A DNA stretch of 64,000 nucleotides, from assembly GCF_947502065.1 (NCBI RefSeq), contig NZ_CANMYE010000001.1, forward strand, positions 1,426,001 to 1,490,000, in the 5' to 3' direction. The translations under genes and the position numbers were made by a program. Shown in pieces: positions 7,515-16,760 of the stretch; the first letter of the stretch is position 1, and the number at the start of each line of letters is the position of its first letter. This DNA is from an uncultured Pseudoteredinibacter sp. (GTDB taxonomy: Bacteria; Pseudomonadota; Gammaproteobacteria; Pseudomonadales; Cellvibrionaceae). The notes under the pieces are model-generated. The model was not told where the DNA came from, ran no database searches, and saw only the letters and a program-made list of their open reading frames with translations.

Positions 7515-8567
7515 ATGCTGCTATTAAGTCGCCTACGTCGAATCATCCTAAAGCACTTTATGGATTTGGGTTGGCGCAGTATGTTGCTCATCATCGCTTG
7601 CTATATTGGCAGTGTTTGGATATTGCTCTACGCGGCGGACGAAACCCAACTCTTAGCGGCTGATAGTTTTTTCTATTGGCTATTGGTTACCGCTTCAACA
7701 GTGGGCTATGGCGATCTTTCGCCCACTAGCGCAAACGGCAAATTGATTACGGCCTTCTATGTTATCCCTCTGGGGCTAGGCTTATTTGGTCTAGCGATTG
7801 GTCGAGTTGCTGCATTTATGTCCTATCAATGGAGAAAGTCTGTGCAAGGTTTAAAGCCTATAGATTGTAGTGGCCATATTTTAGTCGTCGGTTGGAATGA
7901 AAACCGTACACTGGAATTAATTAAACTGCTACTACGGGAGATGGAACATCAGGCTGACAAGCGTCGAGTTATACTCTGCGTCAAAGCTGATATTGAAAAC
8001 CCGATGCCCGAACATATAGGCTTTGTAAAGGTCAACAGCCATAGCAAAGATGAGGAAATGGACCGTGCCTCTGTTGCTCAAGCGGCCAGTATTATTATTG
8101 ACAATAGCGACGATGACGCCACCATGACGGCGGCTTTATACTGCACAGGTCGGAACCCCGATGCCCATACGATCGCCTACTTTAATCAAGAAAAACTGGG
8201 GCAGCTGCTAAAAAAACATTGTCCGAATGTTGAGTGCATGCCTTCGGTTGCCATTGAAATGATTGCTAAATCGACCATGGACCCGGGCTCCAGCGCACTT
8301 CATCATGAGCTTTTGGATGTCGACCAAGGCATGACCCAATACTCGATCATCTATAATCACAGCAATAGCAGCTCTGTAGCCCACATCTTCCCTTACCTAA
8401 AAGCCGAATATGAAGCGACACTTATCGGCATTAAGCACGGCGATGATCAGAGACTAAATATTAACCCTTGCTTGAGCGAAGAAATCGATAGCGGCGATCG
8501 ACTGTTTTATATCGCTGACGAGCGAATCGAAAATATTGATTGGCAAGCGGCGCAAAAAAGTCAGTAA
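7515..8567 (+). CDS. Potassium channel with RCK/TrkA-N domain
   Basis: A 350-residue two-transmembrane channel: TM1 about 23-42, pore helix, selectivity filter TVGYGD (62-67), and TM2 about 78-100. A cytoplasmic RCK-type Rossmann domain begins with GHILVVGWNENR (about 120-131) and continues to about 250, with a further ligand-binding-like tail. It should gate K+ flux across the inner membrane in response to a nucleotide or ion. No strong ribosome binding site is visible before ATG 7515. It heads a same-strand group with DUF350, DUF1190 and glutathionylspermidine-synthase-like genes, a conserved association in Proteobacteria. Confidence 0.92.
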   Translation: MLLLSRLRRIILKHFMDLGWRSMLLIIACYIGSVWILLYAADETQLLAADSFFYWLLVTASTVGYGDLSPTSANGKLITAFYVIPLGLGLFGLAIGRVAAFMSYQWRKSVQGLKPIDCSGHILVVGWNENRTLELIKLLLREMEHQADKRRVILCVKADIENPMPEHIGFVKVNSHSKDEEMDRASVAQAASIIIDNSDDDATMTAALYCTGRNPDAHTIAYFNQEKLGQLLKKHCPNVECMPSVAIEMIAKSTMDPGSSALHHELLDVDQGMTQYSIIYNHSNSSSVAHIFPYLKAEYEATLIGIKHGDDQRLNINPCLSEEIDSGDRLFYIADERIENIDWQAAQKSQ

Positions 8568-8620
8568 GGCCTCGTAACTTTAAATTCCCAACAGAACATC
8601 ATTTTTAGGTGGAAAGATAA

Positions 8621-9037
8621 ATGGATGCAATAATTGAATCACTAAATGGTTTTAGCAGCTTTTTAGTGTATTTTGGCTTCTCTATTGGCCTTTTTTTAGT
8701 CTTTAAAATTCTGTACACCTTAATTACCCCTCACGATGAGTGGCAGTTGCTCAAAGAGCAACGCAATACCAGTGCGGCTTTAGGATTGGGCGGTGCACTC
8801 ATTGGCTTTGCCATAGCTTTAGCCGGCGCTGCTAGCAACTCTGTGTCTATTCTGGACTATGCTATCTGGGCAATTATTGCGCTTGTCGCCCAGCTTATTG
8901 CCTTTGCTCTTGTTCGTTTTGTTTTGATGCCGAAATTAGTAGAGCGTATTGAGAACGACGAAATCTCCGCCGGTATTATTTTGGCCTCAATGTCTATCGC
9001 CGTTGGCTTAATCAATGCCGCCTGCATGAGTTATTAA
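8621..9037 (+). CDS. DUF350 (YjfL/UPF0719) membrane protein
   Basis: A 138-residue inner-membrane protein with four hydrophobic segments (about 14-34, 50-72, 82-105, 115-135) and the family features NTSAALGLGGALIGFAIAL and the late NDEISAGI. This matches DUF350, the YjfL family. Its function is unknown; it is regularly encoded beside DUF1190 lipoproteins and glutathionylspermidine-synthase-like proteins, as here. AGGTGG lies upstream of the ATG. Confidence 0.88.
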   Translation: MDAIIESLNGFSSFLVYFGFSIGLFLVFKILYTLITPHDEWQLLKEQRNTSAALGLGGALIGFAIALAGAASNSVSILDYAIWAIIALVAQLIAFALVRFVLMPKLVERIENDEISAGIILASMSIAVGLINAACMSY

Positions 9038-9056
9038 ATACCCATTGGAGATAACG

Positions 9057-9647
9057 ATGAAACGAAGCAAAAATGTCGATTTATCCCGTATGCGAAAGGC
9101 TTGGCATTACCGAGCGAAACTTGCGCCTTCGCTTGCGATTATCGCAGCGGGCGGCAGTTTAAGTGGTTGTGGAGAAGATGTAGAGGTATTTTCAACGCTA
9201 GGTGATTGCGAAAGTCGTTACCCATTGCGAAGTGAGGAGTGCCGCTACAGTTACCAGCAAGCTCTACAAGACGCCGATCGATACGGGCCACGCTACACCA
9301 AAGAAAGCGATTGCGAATTCGATTTCGGCCAAGACACCTGTCGCGAACGTGAGCTTGATAGCCGTGTTTGGTTTATGCCCTATATGGCAGGCTTCGCAAT
9401 GCACGATGACGACTATCGACGCAGTGCGCCCTTTTTTAGCTCTAGGAAACGCGGCTCCCCTCTATATAAAAAGTGGGTCAACTCTCAAGGTTCTATTTTG
9501 GGGCGACAGCAATTCGGCCCGCAGAATATTTCCAGCAGCGCGTTTAATAAAGGTAGCAGCTCCCAACGCGTTTTTGGTCGCGGCGGCTTTGGCAAGCTTG
9601 CGGCGAGCAAAGCGCGCTCTGGCGGCAGCTTTTCCAGAGGTGGCTAA
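9057..9647 (+). CDS. DUF1190 (YgiB/YjfM-like) lipoprotein
   Basis: The start is ATG 9057, preceded by GGAG; a longer TTG-initiated reading would contain this ribosome binding site. The 196-residue product has a basic N-terminus and a hydrophobic stretch ending LSGC, a lipobox-like site. It continues with DUF1190-type Cys-rich segments (LGDCESRY, EECRYSYQQA, SDCEFDFGQDTC) and a low-complexity Ser/Gly/Arg tail. It is probably membrane-anchored in the envelope; function unknown. Its stop codon overlaps the next start (TAATG), showing translational coupling. Confidence 0.83.
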   Translation: MKRSKNVDLSRMRKAWHYRAKLAPSLAIIAAGGSLSGCGEDVEVFSTLGDCESRYPLRSEECRYSYQQALQDADRYGPRYTKESDCEFDFGQDTCRERELDSRVWFMPYMAGFAMHDDDYRRSAPFFSSRKRGSPLYKKWVNSQGSILGRQQFGPQNISSSAFNKGSSSQRVFGRGGFGKLAASKARSGGSFSRGG

Positions 9648-10813
9648 TGCGTAGGATTTCAATTCCAGAAAGGCAAAACTGGAAAGCGCTCGCCGAGGAT
9701 TATGGCTTTCACTTCCACACTATGTATGGCGAGCCTTACTGGGACGAATCCGCTTATTATGAATTTACCCTAGAGCAAATCGAAAACGATCTTGAGGATC
9801 CCAGTGAGCAACTACAAACGCTTTGCCTAGAGGCCGTAGATGAAGTATTGCAACGAGAATCCTGGCTAAAAGAATTTCAAATACCCGAGCAATACTGGGA
9901 TTGGATAAAGCTATCTTGGGATCGTAAAGACCCCAGCCTCTATTCTCGCTTTGACCTTTGCTATGACGGTAAGAGCCAAGCCAAGCTGCTGGAAAACAAT
10001 GCCGATACACCAACCAGTCTTTATGAAAGCGGATTTTGGCAATGGCTATGGTTAGAGCAACTGATCAATAAGGGCTCCCTTACCGACAATAGCGATCAAT
10101 TTAACTCCCTACAAGATAAGCTTATTGAACGCTTTCGCTTTTTTAAGCAGCACTACAACATCAATGAGATGGCCTTTAGCAGCTGCTTAGATACCGAAGA
10201 AGACCGAGCAACCGTACAGTACTTACAAGATTGCGCGAAGGAAGCCGGCATTGAAGATCGCTTTTGCTATGTCGAAGATATCGCGACTAATGAGCAGCAA
10301 CAATTTTGTGATCCAGAGGGGCTTAGTTTCAATGCTATGTTTAAACTCTACCCTTGGGAATTTATGTTGCGCGAAGAGCTAGGTTCGAAATTGCTCCTGG
10401 ATCAATGCCAATGGTTTGAGCCCCCCTGGAAAGCGATTCTGTCTAACAAGGCCATCCTTCCGGTATTGTGGCAAATGTTCCCTGGCCACCCACATTTACT
10501 GCCCGCTTATTTTTCTGAAAAAGAAGCCTCTGAAAAGCTCACAAGCTACGTTAAAAAGCCTATCTTTTCTCGCGAAGGTGCCAATATCAGCATAATCAAA
10601 GACGGGGAAGAGATTGCAGCTTCCTATGGCCCGTATGGCGAAGAAGGATTTATTTACCAAGAGTATCAAGCGCTACCTAGATTTGGCGATAGCTACACCC
10701 TTATTGGCTCTTGGATAGTAGGTAATCAAGCAGCGGGGATATCTATCAGAGAAGATAGCGAGCTTATCACTCAAGATTTATCACGCTACCTGCCCCATGT
10801 AATTAAAGGCTAG
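9647..10813 (+). CDS. Glutathionylspermidine synthase family protein (YgiC/YjfC-like)
   Basis: A 388-residue ATP-grasp-type amide ligase homologous to the synthetase half of Gsp. Recognisable parts are LCYDG followed by KLLENNADTPTSLYE, the central FKLYPWEFM, KAILPVLW, and the nucleotide-binding region KPIFSREGANI with later YQEYQALP. The E. coli YgiC and YjfC paralogues lack proven glutathionylspermidine activity, so the substrate is uncertain. It is coupled to the DUF1190 gene by a one-base overlap and ends with a 4-base convergent overlap with the glycosyltransferase. Confidence 0.9.
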   Translation: MRRISIPERQNWKALAEDYGFHFHTMYGEPYWDESAYYEFTLEQIENDLEDPSEQLQTLCLEAVDEVLQRESWLKEFQIPEQYWDWIKLSWDRKDPSLYSRFDLCYDGKSQAKLLENNADTPTSLYESGFWQWLWLEQLINKGSLTDNSDQFNSLQDKLIERFRFFKQHYNINEMAFSSCLDTEEDRATVQYLQDCAKEAGIEDRFCYVEDIATNEQQQFCDPEGLSFNAMFKLYPWEFMLREELGSKLLLDQCQWFEPPWKAILSNKAILPVLWQMFPGHPHLLPAYFSEKEASEKLTSYVKKPIFSREGANISIIKDGEEIAASYGPYGEEGFIYQEYQALPRFGDSYTLIGSWIVGNQAAGISIREDSELITQDLSRYLPHVIKG

Positions 10814-11739
10814 AGCTTTCGAACAATACGATAAATAAGCTTCTGAATTAAACCCGCACGTACGCTAAGCAAAAGCGAAAATCGTAATACAGAGCGCTGG
10901 TAAAAGCTCAACGAGTTCCCATGCTGACTCATAAAAGCTTTAGATTGATCACAAACATAGCCCAGGTCATGGCTTGTAAAAAGCAAAATATACATCTTTT
11001 TAAGGATACCCAAATTGGGACTTAGGCCAGCCTTGTGCTTGGCGCCAAGCGTATTTGCTCCATGTTGACGATACTTCATTAGTGGCTGCCTAATAAACAC
11101 TATCTTACCAAAGGACTGAGCTATCAAAGCTAACCACCAGTCGTGCATTATTGCCCTTTCTGGAATCGGCAAAGACTTTTCTAACAAAGGCTTATTGAAA
11201 AGCATCGTACAACCGGTAACAGAACTATTGATTAATGACCTGCCGAATAAATTATGACCAGGTAGCAAACCCTGATATTCGCTCAAACTTTTAGAAATAA
11301 GGCCTAGCTTGTCATCTACCACTTCGAGCTCGGAATGAACTAAAACTGGATAATCTCCTGACTCTGGAGCCAATGTTTTTATCGCTTCAATAGACATAGA
11401 GATCTTATTTGGCAACCACACATCATCCTGGTCGCAAAACATAAAGTAATCAGCTGTTCGATCAGATTTAAGAAAATCCTGCATTAAAGATGCAAAACTC
11501 CCACAAGGCTTTAAGTTTCGCTCTTCACCTTGTAGCCACAAAAACTGCGTAGGGTATCTGGAAATATAGTCTTGAATAATATCGCGAGTACCGTCGCTAG
11601 AGCCGTCATCCCTGCAATACACACAGAAATCCTGATGATCTTGAGCCAACAAAGAATCGAGTTGGGCGTTTAGAAACTCAGCGCCGTTATAGCAACTCAG
11701 AAAGATTGCGACAGTACTATTTGCAGCGCCCTTACTCAC
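10810..11739 (-). CDS. Family 2 glycosyltransferase
   Basis: A 309-residue GT-A fold enzyme. The N-terminus has VAIFLSCYNGAEFL and the nucleotide-sugar site CRDDGSSDGT; the DxD-type motif is FCDQDDVW and the acceptor region has MHDWWLALIA. This pattern is common in rhamnosyl- or other O-antigen/exopolysaccharide transferases. A C-terminal hydrophobic/basic stretch suggests membrane association. It overlaps the upstream miaE by 8 bases, implying co-transcription. The sugar specificity is unknown. Confidence 0.88.
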   Translation of the reverse strand: MSKGAANSTVAIFLSCYNGAEFLNAQLDSLLAQDHQDFCVYCRDDGSSDGTRDIIQDYISRYPTQFLWLQGEERNLKPCGSFASLMQDFLKSDRTADYFMFCDQDDVWLPNKISMSIEAIKTLAPESGDYPVLVHSELEVVDDKLGLISKSLSEYQGLLPGHNLFGRSLINSSVTGCTMLFNKPLLEKSLPIPERAIMHDWWLALIAQSFGKIVFIRQPLMKYRQHGANTLGAKHKAGLSPNLGILKKMYILLFTSHDLGYVCDQSKAFMSQHGNSLSFYQRSVLRFSLLLSVRAGLIQKLIYRIVRKL

Positions 11740-12343
11740 CTGTTAGCGGCCCACTATGAAAACGAAACTCAGAATCCCCACTCTCAACGAGCTCTTTGTC
11801 AAGCGCTAGAAAAATATCCACTCGTTCGTCAATAGGCTCGCCAGCCGCCGCTTTTTTCGCCAAGCCTAAGTAATCTTGATAGTGGCGCGCCTCAGACTTT
11901 AAAAGGGAAAAATAGAACTTTTTAAGCTCCTCATCAAGGAATGGTGCCAGCTTATTAAAGCGCTCACAGGATCGTGCCTCGATGATGGCCCCCACAATTA
12001 AGGTATCAATCAAGCGTCCTGGCTCATGAGTACGAATGGGCTTGCGAAGCTCTGCGGCATAACGCGAAGCCTGAATCTGCGGGTAAGCAATGCCACGTGA
12101 TTCCATGATTGCTATCACCTGCTCAAAATGACGCAGCTCTTCACGCGCTAAACGAGACATCTTGTTGAGCAATTCAAAGTCATCGACATAGCGGTACATT
12201 AAGTTCATCGCCGTACCGGCGGCCTTTTTTTCACAATTAGCATGATCAATCAGCATAAGATCTTGCTGTTGCAAAGCCTGCTCTATCCAGGTATCTGGGG
12301 TCTCACACCATAAAAAGCTGTGAATTTCACTGAGGTCAACCAT
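11732..12343 (-). CDS. miaE: tRNA-(ms2io6A37) hydroxylase
   Basis: A 203-residue non-haem di-iron monooxygenase that hydroxylates the isopentenyl side chain of 2-methylthio-N6-isopentenyladenosine at tRNA position 37. The paired carboxylate/His ligand motifs are visible: HANCEKKAAGTA, REELRHFEQV, EARSCERF and SEARHYQDY. Its length and the N-terminal FLWCETPDTWIEQA match MiaE. Its last bases overlap the glycosyltransferase start. Confidence 0.95.
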   Translation of the reverse strand: MVDLSEIHSFLWCETPDTWIEQALQQQDLMLIDHANCEKKAAGTAMNLMYRYVDDFELLNKMSRLAREELRHFEQVIAIMESRGIAYPQIQASRYAAELRKPIRTHEPGRLIDTLIVGAIIEARSCERFNKLAPFLDEELKKFYFSLLKSEARHYQDYLGLAKKAAAGEPIDERVDIFLALDKELVESGDSEFRFHSGPLTGE

Positions 12344-12446
12344 GTAATTTTCTAAGTTCCTTTAGGACGAATACCGGCGAATTAGCGCGGCGTTTAAATA
12401 TTTGATTCAGATAGCTGATACTTTTTCTAGTGTTAATTAGCCCACA

Positions 12447-12902
12447 TTACTCGTCATCCACTTTGCCCGGAGCAATATAGCGATCGTAGTAAGCACAGGA
12501 TAAAGCATAATAGTCTTGATCAATCGCGTCCTTGATTTCAAGCAGGGACTTGTCCTTCCAAGCGACTTGTAATTGCAAACCAAATTCCTCGGGTTCTACT
12601 TGTGAGGCCCCTGCTTTTAGCAAGTTAAATACCCAGCAATGAGGATCCTGCTGATCATCTATGCGTATATTTTGATGTTTTATCTGAAGCTGTAACTTCT
12701 CAGGGTCTTTGACAGTGACTTTATTGGCAACAACCTGCTGCAAGAAGCTTTCTAAGCGCTGGGCAATAGTACGGCGTTGCTCTTCACTGTAGGCATTCCA
12801 GTCGATAACTTCATGGCTAAAGCGCTTGCAGCCCCGGCACACGTCATCCCCTAGGCTCGCTGAGCAAACACCAATACAGGGGGTACGAACACGCTTTAGC
12901 AT
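12447..12902 (-). CDS. DUF1289 domain protein with C-terminal extension
   Basis: The start is ATG 12902, with GGAG 10 bases upstream; a longer reading lacks a ribosome binding site. The N-terminal 60 residues are a DUF1289 module, with RTPCIGVCSASLGDDVCRGC giving the C-x3-C...C-x2-C cluster. About 90 residues without a recognised motif follow. DUF1289 proteins are small and possibly bind metal; function unknown. A terminator-like hairpin sits just upstream (12926-12953). Confidence 0.8.
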   Translation of the reverse strand: MLKRVRTPCIGVCSASLGDDVCRGCKRFSHEVIDWNAYSEEQRRTIAQRLESFLQQVVANKVTVKDPEKLQLQIKHQNIRIDDQQDPHCWVFNLLKAGASQVEPEEFGLQLQVAWKDKSLLEIKDAIDQDYYALSCAYYDRYIAPGKVDDE

Positions 12903-12925
12903 TAACTGTTTTCTCCGCAAATAAA

Positions 12926-12953
12926 AAGCGCGCACCTTATCCGAGCGCGGCTT
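12926..12953 (-). terminator. Terminator-like hairpin in the leader of the DUF1289 gene
   Basis: On the minus strand AAGCCGCGC pairs with GCGCGCTT (one bulged C), followed by a T-run. It lies between any promoter in 12954-13139 and the ribosome binding site of the DUF1289 gene, so it could be an attenuator. No leader peptide or ligand-binding fold is evident. Confidence 0.4.
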
Positions 12954-13139
12954 AAAAATAAAGCCCCCTATAACGGCGGCCCTATCGAATCAGCCTATTT
13001 TAAAGCACATTTGGCCATCTTGTGGGCATTACAAGGATGAGGCAAAATTTGTTCAAAATCATGGCGATACACAAGCGACATACCCTATCATAGCTTGACC
13101 ATTCCCTTGGGTACTAATTGATCGAATTACGGAGCCAGC

Positions 13140-13361
13140 ATGAGCGGTGAATACAATACGGCACAAACTTTAATCGAAAATGCCTTAACAGAAGCAGACA
13201 ACAGCGCCAACTCTTCGGCCGATGCCCTAAGCCAAGCCTTATTGGGTGTGCTGCTGCAATCTATGGCCAAGCAACGTGGAATTGCCGATTTGAAGAGCTT
13301 TATAGATTTTCAGCTGGAAAACCTCGATACCGACGAGATTGTAGTTACTCGAGGCTGTTAA
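13140..13361 (+). CDS. Small hypothetical protein
   Basis: A 73-residue acidic, largely helical protein (TLIENALTEADNS, ALSQALLGVLLQSMAKQRG, SFIDFQLENLD). It has a good ribosome binding site (GGAG, 13131-13134) and ordinary codon use, so it looks real. It has no signal peptide or transmembrane segment. I do not recognise a family. It stands alone, divergent from the DUF1289 gene and 480 bases before acnB. Confidence 0.7.
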   Translation: MSGEYNTAQTLIENALTEADNSANSSADALSQALLGVLLQSMAKQRGIADLKSFIDFQLENLDTDEIVVTRGC

Positions 13362-13841
13362 GAATCTTTTTTGAAAGCTTCCTTCGCCCTAGCAATGTGA
13401 TGATTAAAGCCATTACTGGCTTCAGCTAAGTACACCCATGTACATCAAGCGCATTACGGGCCGCGCAAACAACAACCCGCTATACGACAATAGCGGGCTC
13501 GACCAAACGCTAATTGCCCATCCTTGCCATTTTTTGCACACTTATTCTTTGCTAACAGATTTTTTATCCTAAGTTTTCAGCGACTTAGCGTTGCGAAGAG
13601 TCCATTAGCTGTATGCCAATGGTCAAATATCAGGCAGCTTTCATTAGCCGCTCAAGCGTGCTAGCTTAAGTTTAGCCGCTCGATTCGGACGATTAGCCTT
13701 TTACTTGTTTCGGCTGCCTAATAAGGTGGCAGCCTTACTGTAAAGAAAATCGGCCACAATCAAGCAAACACTTGATCAATCAAAGCAAGCTACCCATAGA
13801 TCGTAAAAGCGACAGTCCACCCGGAATTGAGGATAACAACC
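13362..13841 (+). other. Long acnB upstream region with hairpins
   Basis: No gene is seen in these 480 bases. Two inverted repeats are visible: CCCGCTAT (13476-13483) with ATAGCGGG (13490-13497), and GGCTGCC (13712-13718) with GGCAGCC (13728-13734). The second lies about 110 bases before the acnB start and may sit in its mRNA leader. Neither is followed by a clear T-run. The acnB promoter must lie here, but I could not assign it. Confidence 0.5.
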
Positions 13842-16466
13842 GTGCTTGAAGCTTATCGTAAACATGTTGAAGAACGTGCCGCCCAAGGTGTACCACCCAA
13901 GCCTTTAACCCCGGAACAAACAGCGGGTTTGGTGGAATTATTGAAAAACCCACCTGCGGGCGAAGAAAGTGCATTAGTAGACCTAATAACTAACCGTGTT
14001 CCGCCGGGAGTTGATGAAGCCGCCTACGTAAAAGCTGGGTTCTTATCTGCAGTGGCCAAAGGCGAGGCTGTAAGTCCACTGATCAGTGCCGCTAAAGCTG
14101 TAGAGCTCTTAGGTATGATGCTGGGTGGCTACAACATCTCTACCTTAGTGGAGCTGCTAGAGGACGCCAATCTTGCCGTATTGGCAGGCGAGCAATTAAA
14201 AGGCACCCTGCTGATGTTTGACGCCTTCCACGATGTGGAAGAGAAAGCTAAAGCGGGTAATGAGGTTGCCAAATCGGTAATGCAGTCATGGGCTGATGGC
14301 GAATGGTTCACCGAACAGGACAAAGTGCCCGAAAGTATCAAGATGGCCGTGTTTAAGGTTACCGGTGAGACCAATACCGATGATCTATCCCCCGCGCCCG
14401 ATGCTTGGAGCCGGCCTGATATTCCTCTACACGCACGTTCGGCCTATAAAATGACTCGCGACGGTCTAAAGCCAGAAGAGCATGGCGTCACCGGCCCCAT
14501 GGACCAAATCGAATCCATTAAAGCCAAAGGCTTACCAGTAGCCTTCGTAGGGGACGTTGTCGGCACTGGCTCCTCCCGTAAATCGGCCACTAACTCTGTT
14601 TTGTGGTTCTTTGGCGATGATATGCCTGGGGTTCCCAATAAACGCGGTGGCGGTGTTTGCATCGGCGGTAAAGTCGCCCCTATCTTCTTTAACACAATGG
14701 AAGATGCCGGCGCATTGGTATTTGAAGCCCCAGTAGACAATTTGAAAATGGGCGATGTGATTGAAATACGCCCCTATGACGGCAAGATTCTATCTGAGTC
14801 TGGTGAGGAACTATCAGAGTTCGAGTTTAAATCCGATGTTATCCTTGATGAGGTTCAAGCGGGTGGGCGCATCCCCTTGATCATTGGACGTGGTTTGACC
14901 AGCAAGGCGCGAGAATCACTTGGCCTGCCGGTTTCCGACATCTTCCGCCAGCCAGAAACCCCAGAAGAAACTAATGCAGGCTTCTCTCTTGGTCAAAAAA
15001 TGGTCGGCCGCGCTTGTGGACTGCCCGAAGACCAAGGCGTTCGACCTGGCACCTATTGCGAGCCAAAGATGACCACTGTCGGATCACAGGATACTACTGG
15101 CCCCATGACTCGAGACGAGCTGAAAGACTTGGCCTGCTTGGGATTCTCTGCCGATTTAACAATGCAGTCCTTCTGCCACACGGCGGCTTATCCTAAGCCT
15201 GTTGATATTAGTACTCAGCACACCTTGCCAGATTTTATTATGACCCGCGGTGGCGTTTCACTGCGCCCAGGGGACGGGGTCATTCATTCTTGGCTAAACC
15301 GCATGTTGCTTCCCGACACCGTTGGTACCGGTGGCGATTCTCATACTCGCTTTCCAATGGGTATCTCATTTCCAGCGGGCTCAGGTTTAGTGGCCTTCGC
15401 AGCGGCAACCGGTGTTATGCCGCTCGATATGCCCGAATCTGTATTAGTGCGCTTCAAAGGTGAAATGCAGCCGGGCATTACTCTGCGAGACCTCGTGCAC
15501 GCGATCCCCTATTACGCCATCAAAGAGGGCCTATTAACCGTAGAAAAGAAAGGCAAGAAAAACATCTTTTCTGGCCGCATTCTAGAAATCGAAGGTCTGA
15601 CAGGCTTAACGGTAGAGCAAGCTTTCGAGCTGTCTGATGCATCGGCAGAGCGTTCCGCAGCTGGTTGCACCATCGAGCTAGAAGAGGACTCTGTTAAAGA
15701 GTACCTGAATTCCAACATCACCCTACTTCGATCCATGATTGCCGACGGCTATGGCGACCCTCGCACTTTAGAGCGTCGCGCCCGAAAAATGGAGCAATGG
15801 CTAGAAAAACCAAGCCTAATGAAAGCAGATCCTGATGCCGAATATGCAGCCATCATCGAAATTGACCTGGCGGACGTTAATGAGCCGATCGTTTGCTGTC
15901 CAAACGACCCAGACGATGCCAAGCTTCTGTCCGAAGTCGCCGGTGATGAGGTTAATGAGGTCTTTATCGGCTCATGTATGACCAATATTGGTCACTTCCG
16001 TGCAGCCGGCAAGCTGCTAGAGCAGCATAAAGGCGGTATCTCAACACGCCTATGGTTAGCGCCGCCCACAAAAATGGACGAGCACCAGCTCATGGAAGAA
16101 GGCTATTACAACATTTTTGGTCGCGCTGGCGCGCGTATGGAAATGCCTGGCTGCTCCTTATGTATGGGTAACCAAGCTCGCGTTGCCGCTAACAGCACTG
16201 TGTTATCGACCTCTACCCGTAACTTCCCTAATCGCCTAGGCGATGGCGCGAATGTTTACCTAACCTCCGCTGAGCTTGCCGCTGTAGGATCCATCATGGG
16301 TAAACTGCCCACCCCCGCGGAGTATATGGAGTACGCTAAAAATATCGACTCGATGGCTGACGAAATTTATCGCTATTTAAACTTTGATCAAATTGCTGAA
16401 TTCCAAGCTAAACATGATGAAGGCAAGAAAATAGCGGCGGTAGAAATTACAGAAGTTTCGCTGTAA
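13842..16466 (+). CDS. acnB: Bifunctional aconitate hydratase B / 2-methylisocitrate dehydratase
   Basis: A [4Fe-4S] TCA-cycle enzyme interconverting citrate and isocitrate. The start is GTG 13842: GAGGAT precedes it and the product then begins like known AcnB (LEAYRKHVEERAAQG). The 874 residues are near the usual length of about 865. The N-terminal HEAT-like and swivel domains come first, with GSSRKSATNSVLWF in the swivel. The cluster ligands are in GSCMTNIGHFRA and PGCSLCMGNQAR, and the C-terminus is YRYLNFDQIAEF. A strong terminator follows. AcnB is typically controlled by iron and can bind its own mRNA; the long leader would suit such control, but that is inference. Confidence 0.98.
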   Translation: MLEAYRKHVEERAAQGVPPKPLTPEQTAGLVELLKNPPAGEESALVDLITNRVPPGVDEAAYVKAGFLSAVAKGEAVSPLISAAKAVELLGMMLGGYNISTLVELLEDANLAVLAGEQLKGTLLMFDAFHDVEEKAKAGNEVAKSVMQSWADGEWFTEQDKVPESIKMAVFKVTGETNTDDLSPAPDAWSRPDIPLHARSAYKMTRDGLKPEEHGVTGPMDQIESIKAKGLPVAFVGDVVGTGSSRKSATNSVLWFFGDDMPGVPNKRGGGVCIGGKVAPIFFNTMEDAGALVFEAPVDNLKMGDVIEIRPYDGKILSESGEELSEFEFKSDVILDEVQAGGRIPLIIGRGLTSKARESLGLPVSDIFRQPETPEETNAGFSLGQKMVGRACGLPEDQGVRPGTYCEPKMTTVGSQDTTGPMTRDELKDLACLGFSADLTMQSFCHTAAYPKPVDISTQHTLPDFIMTRGGVSLRPGDGVIHSWLNRMLLPDTVGTGGDSHTRFPMGISFPAGSGLVAFAAATGVMPLDMPESVLVRFKGEMQPGITLRDLVHAIPYYAIKEGLLTVEKKGKKNIFSGRILEIEGLTGLTVEQAFELSDASAERSAAGCTIELEEDSVKEYLNSNITLLRSMIADGYGDPRTLERRARKMEQWLEKPSLMKADPDAEYAAIIEIDLADVNEPIVCCPNDPDDAKLLSEVAGDEVNEVFIGSCMTNIGHFRAAGKLLEQHKGGISTRLWLAPPTKMDEHQLMEEGYYNIFGRAGARMEMPGCSLCMGNQARVAANSTVLSTSTRNFPNRLGDGANVYLTSAELAAVGSIMGKLPTPAEYMEYAKNIDSMADEIYRYLNFDQIAEFQAKHDEGKKIAAVEITEVSL

Positions 16467-16476
16467 CGACGACTTG

Positions 16477-16520
16477 AAAGCCTAAAGCCCATGCCTTAGT
16501 GGCGCTTTAGGCTTTCTTCG
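16477..16520 (+). terminator. acnB terminator
   Basis: AAAGCCTAAAGC (16477-16488) pairs with GCTTTAGGCTTT (16504-16515), a perfect 12-bp stem followed by CTTCG. It begins 10 bases after the acnB stop. Confidence 0.8.
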
Positions 16521-16669
16521 CTATACAAGGGCCATCTTGGCCTAGTAATGGATATTACTAAATCGCTTATTGTGAACACGATAGACCATAATAAATACTG
16601 CTACCCCCCTGCGCATTCTGTTACTTTTCATCGCATTTCGCATTTAAGGCTATAAATACCTAGTTTTTT

Positions 16670-16699
16670 TTGTGTATTAATTGTCTATGCACCTATAAT
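16670..16699 (+). promoter_or_regulatory. Sigma-70 promoter candidate for the GGDEF-EAL gene
   Basis: TATAAT (16694-16699) matches the -10 consensus exactly. A weak -35, TTGTGT (16670-16675), lies 18 bases upstream. Transcription would begin near 16706, about 55 bases before the gene. Confidence 0.5.
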
Positions 16700-16760
16700 T
16701 AGATTTGCCTAATGCTTTTGTAGTAGATCGGCTAGCAGGTTTTAGTCTTGGTAAAGCGGT

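Noticed and set aside
13772..13783. FNR-like TTGATCAATCAA upstream of acnB
   Set aside because: The half-sites are separated by two bases instead of four, so it does not fit the FNR/ANR consensus.
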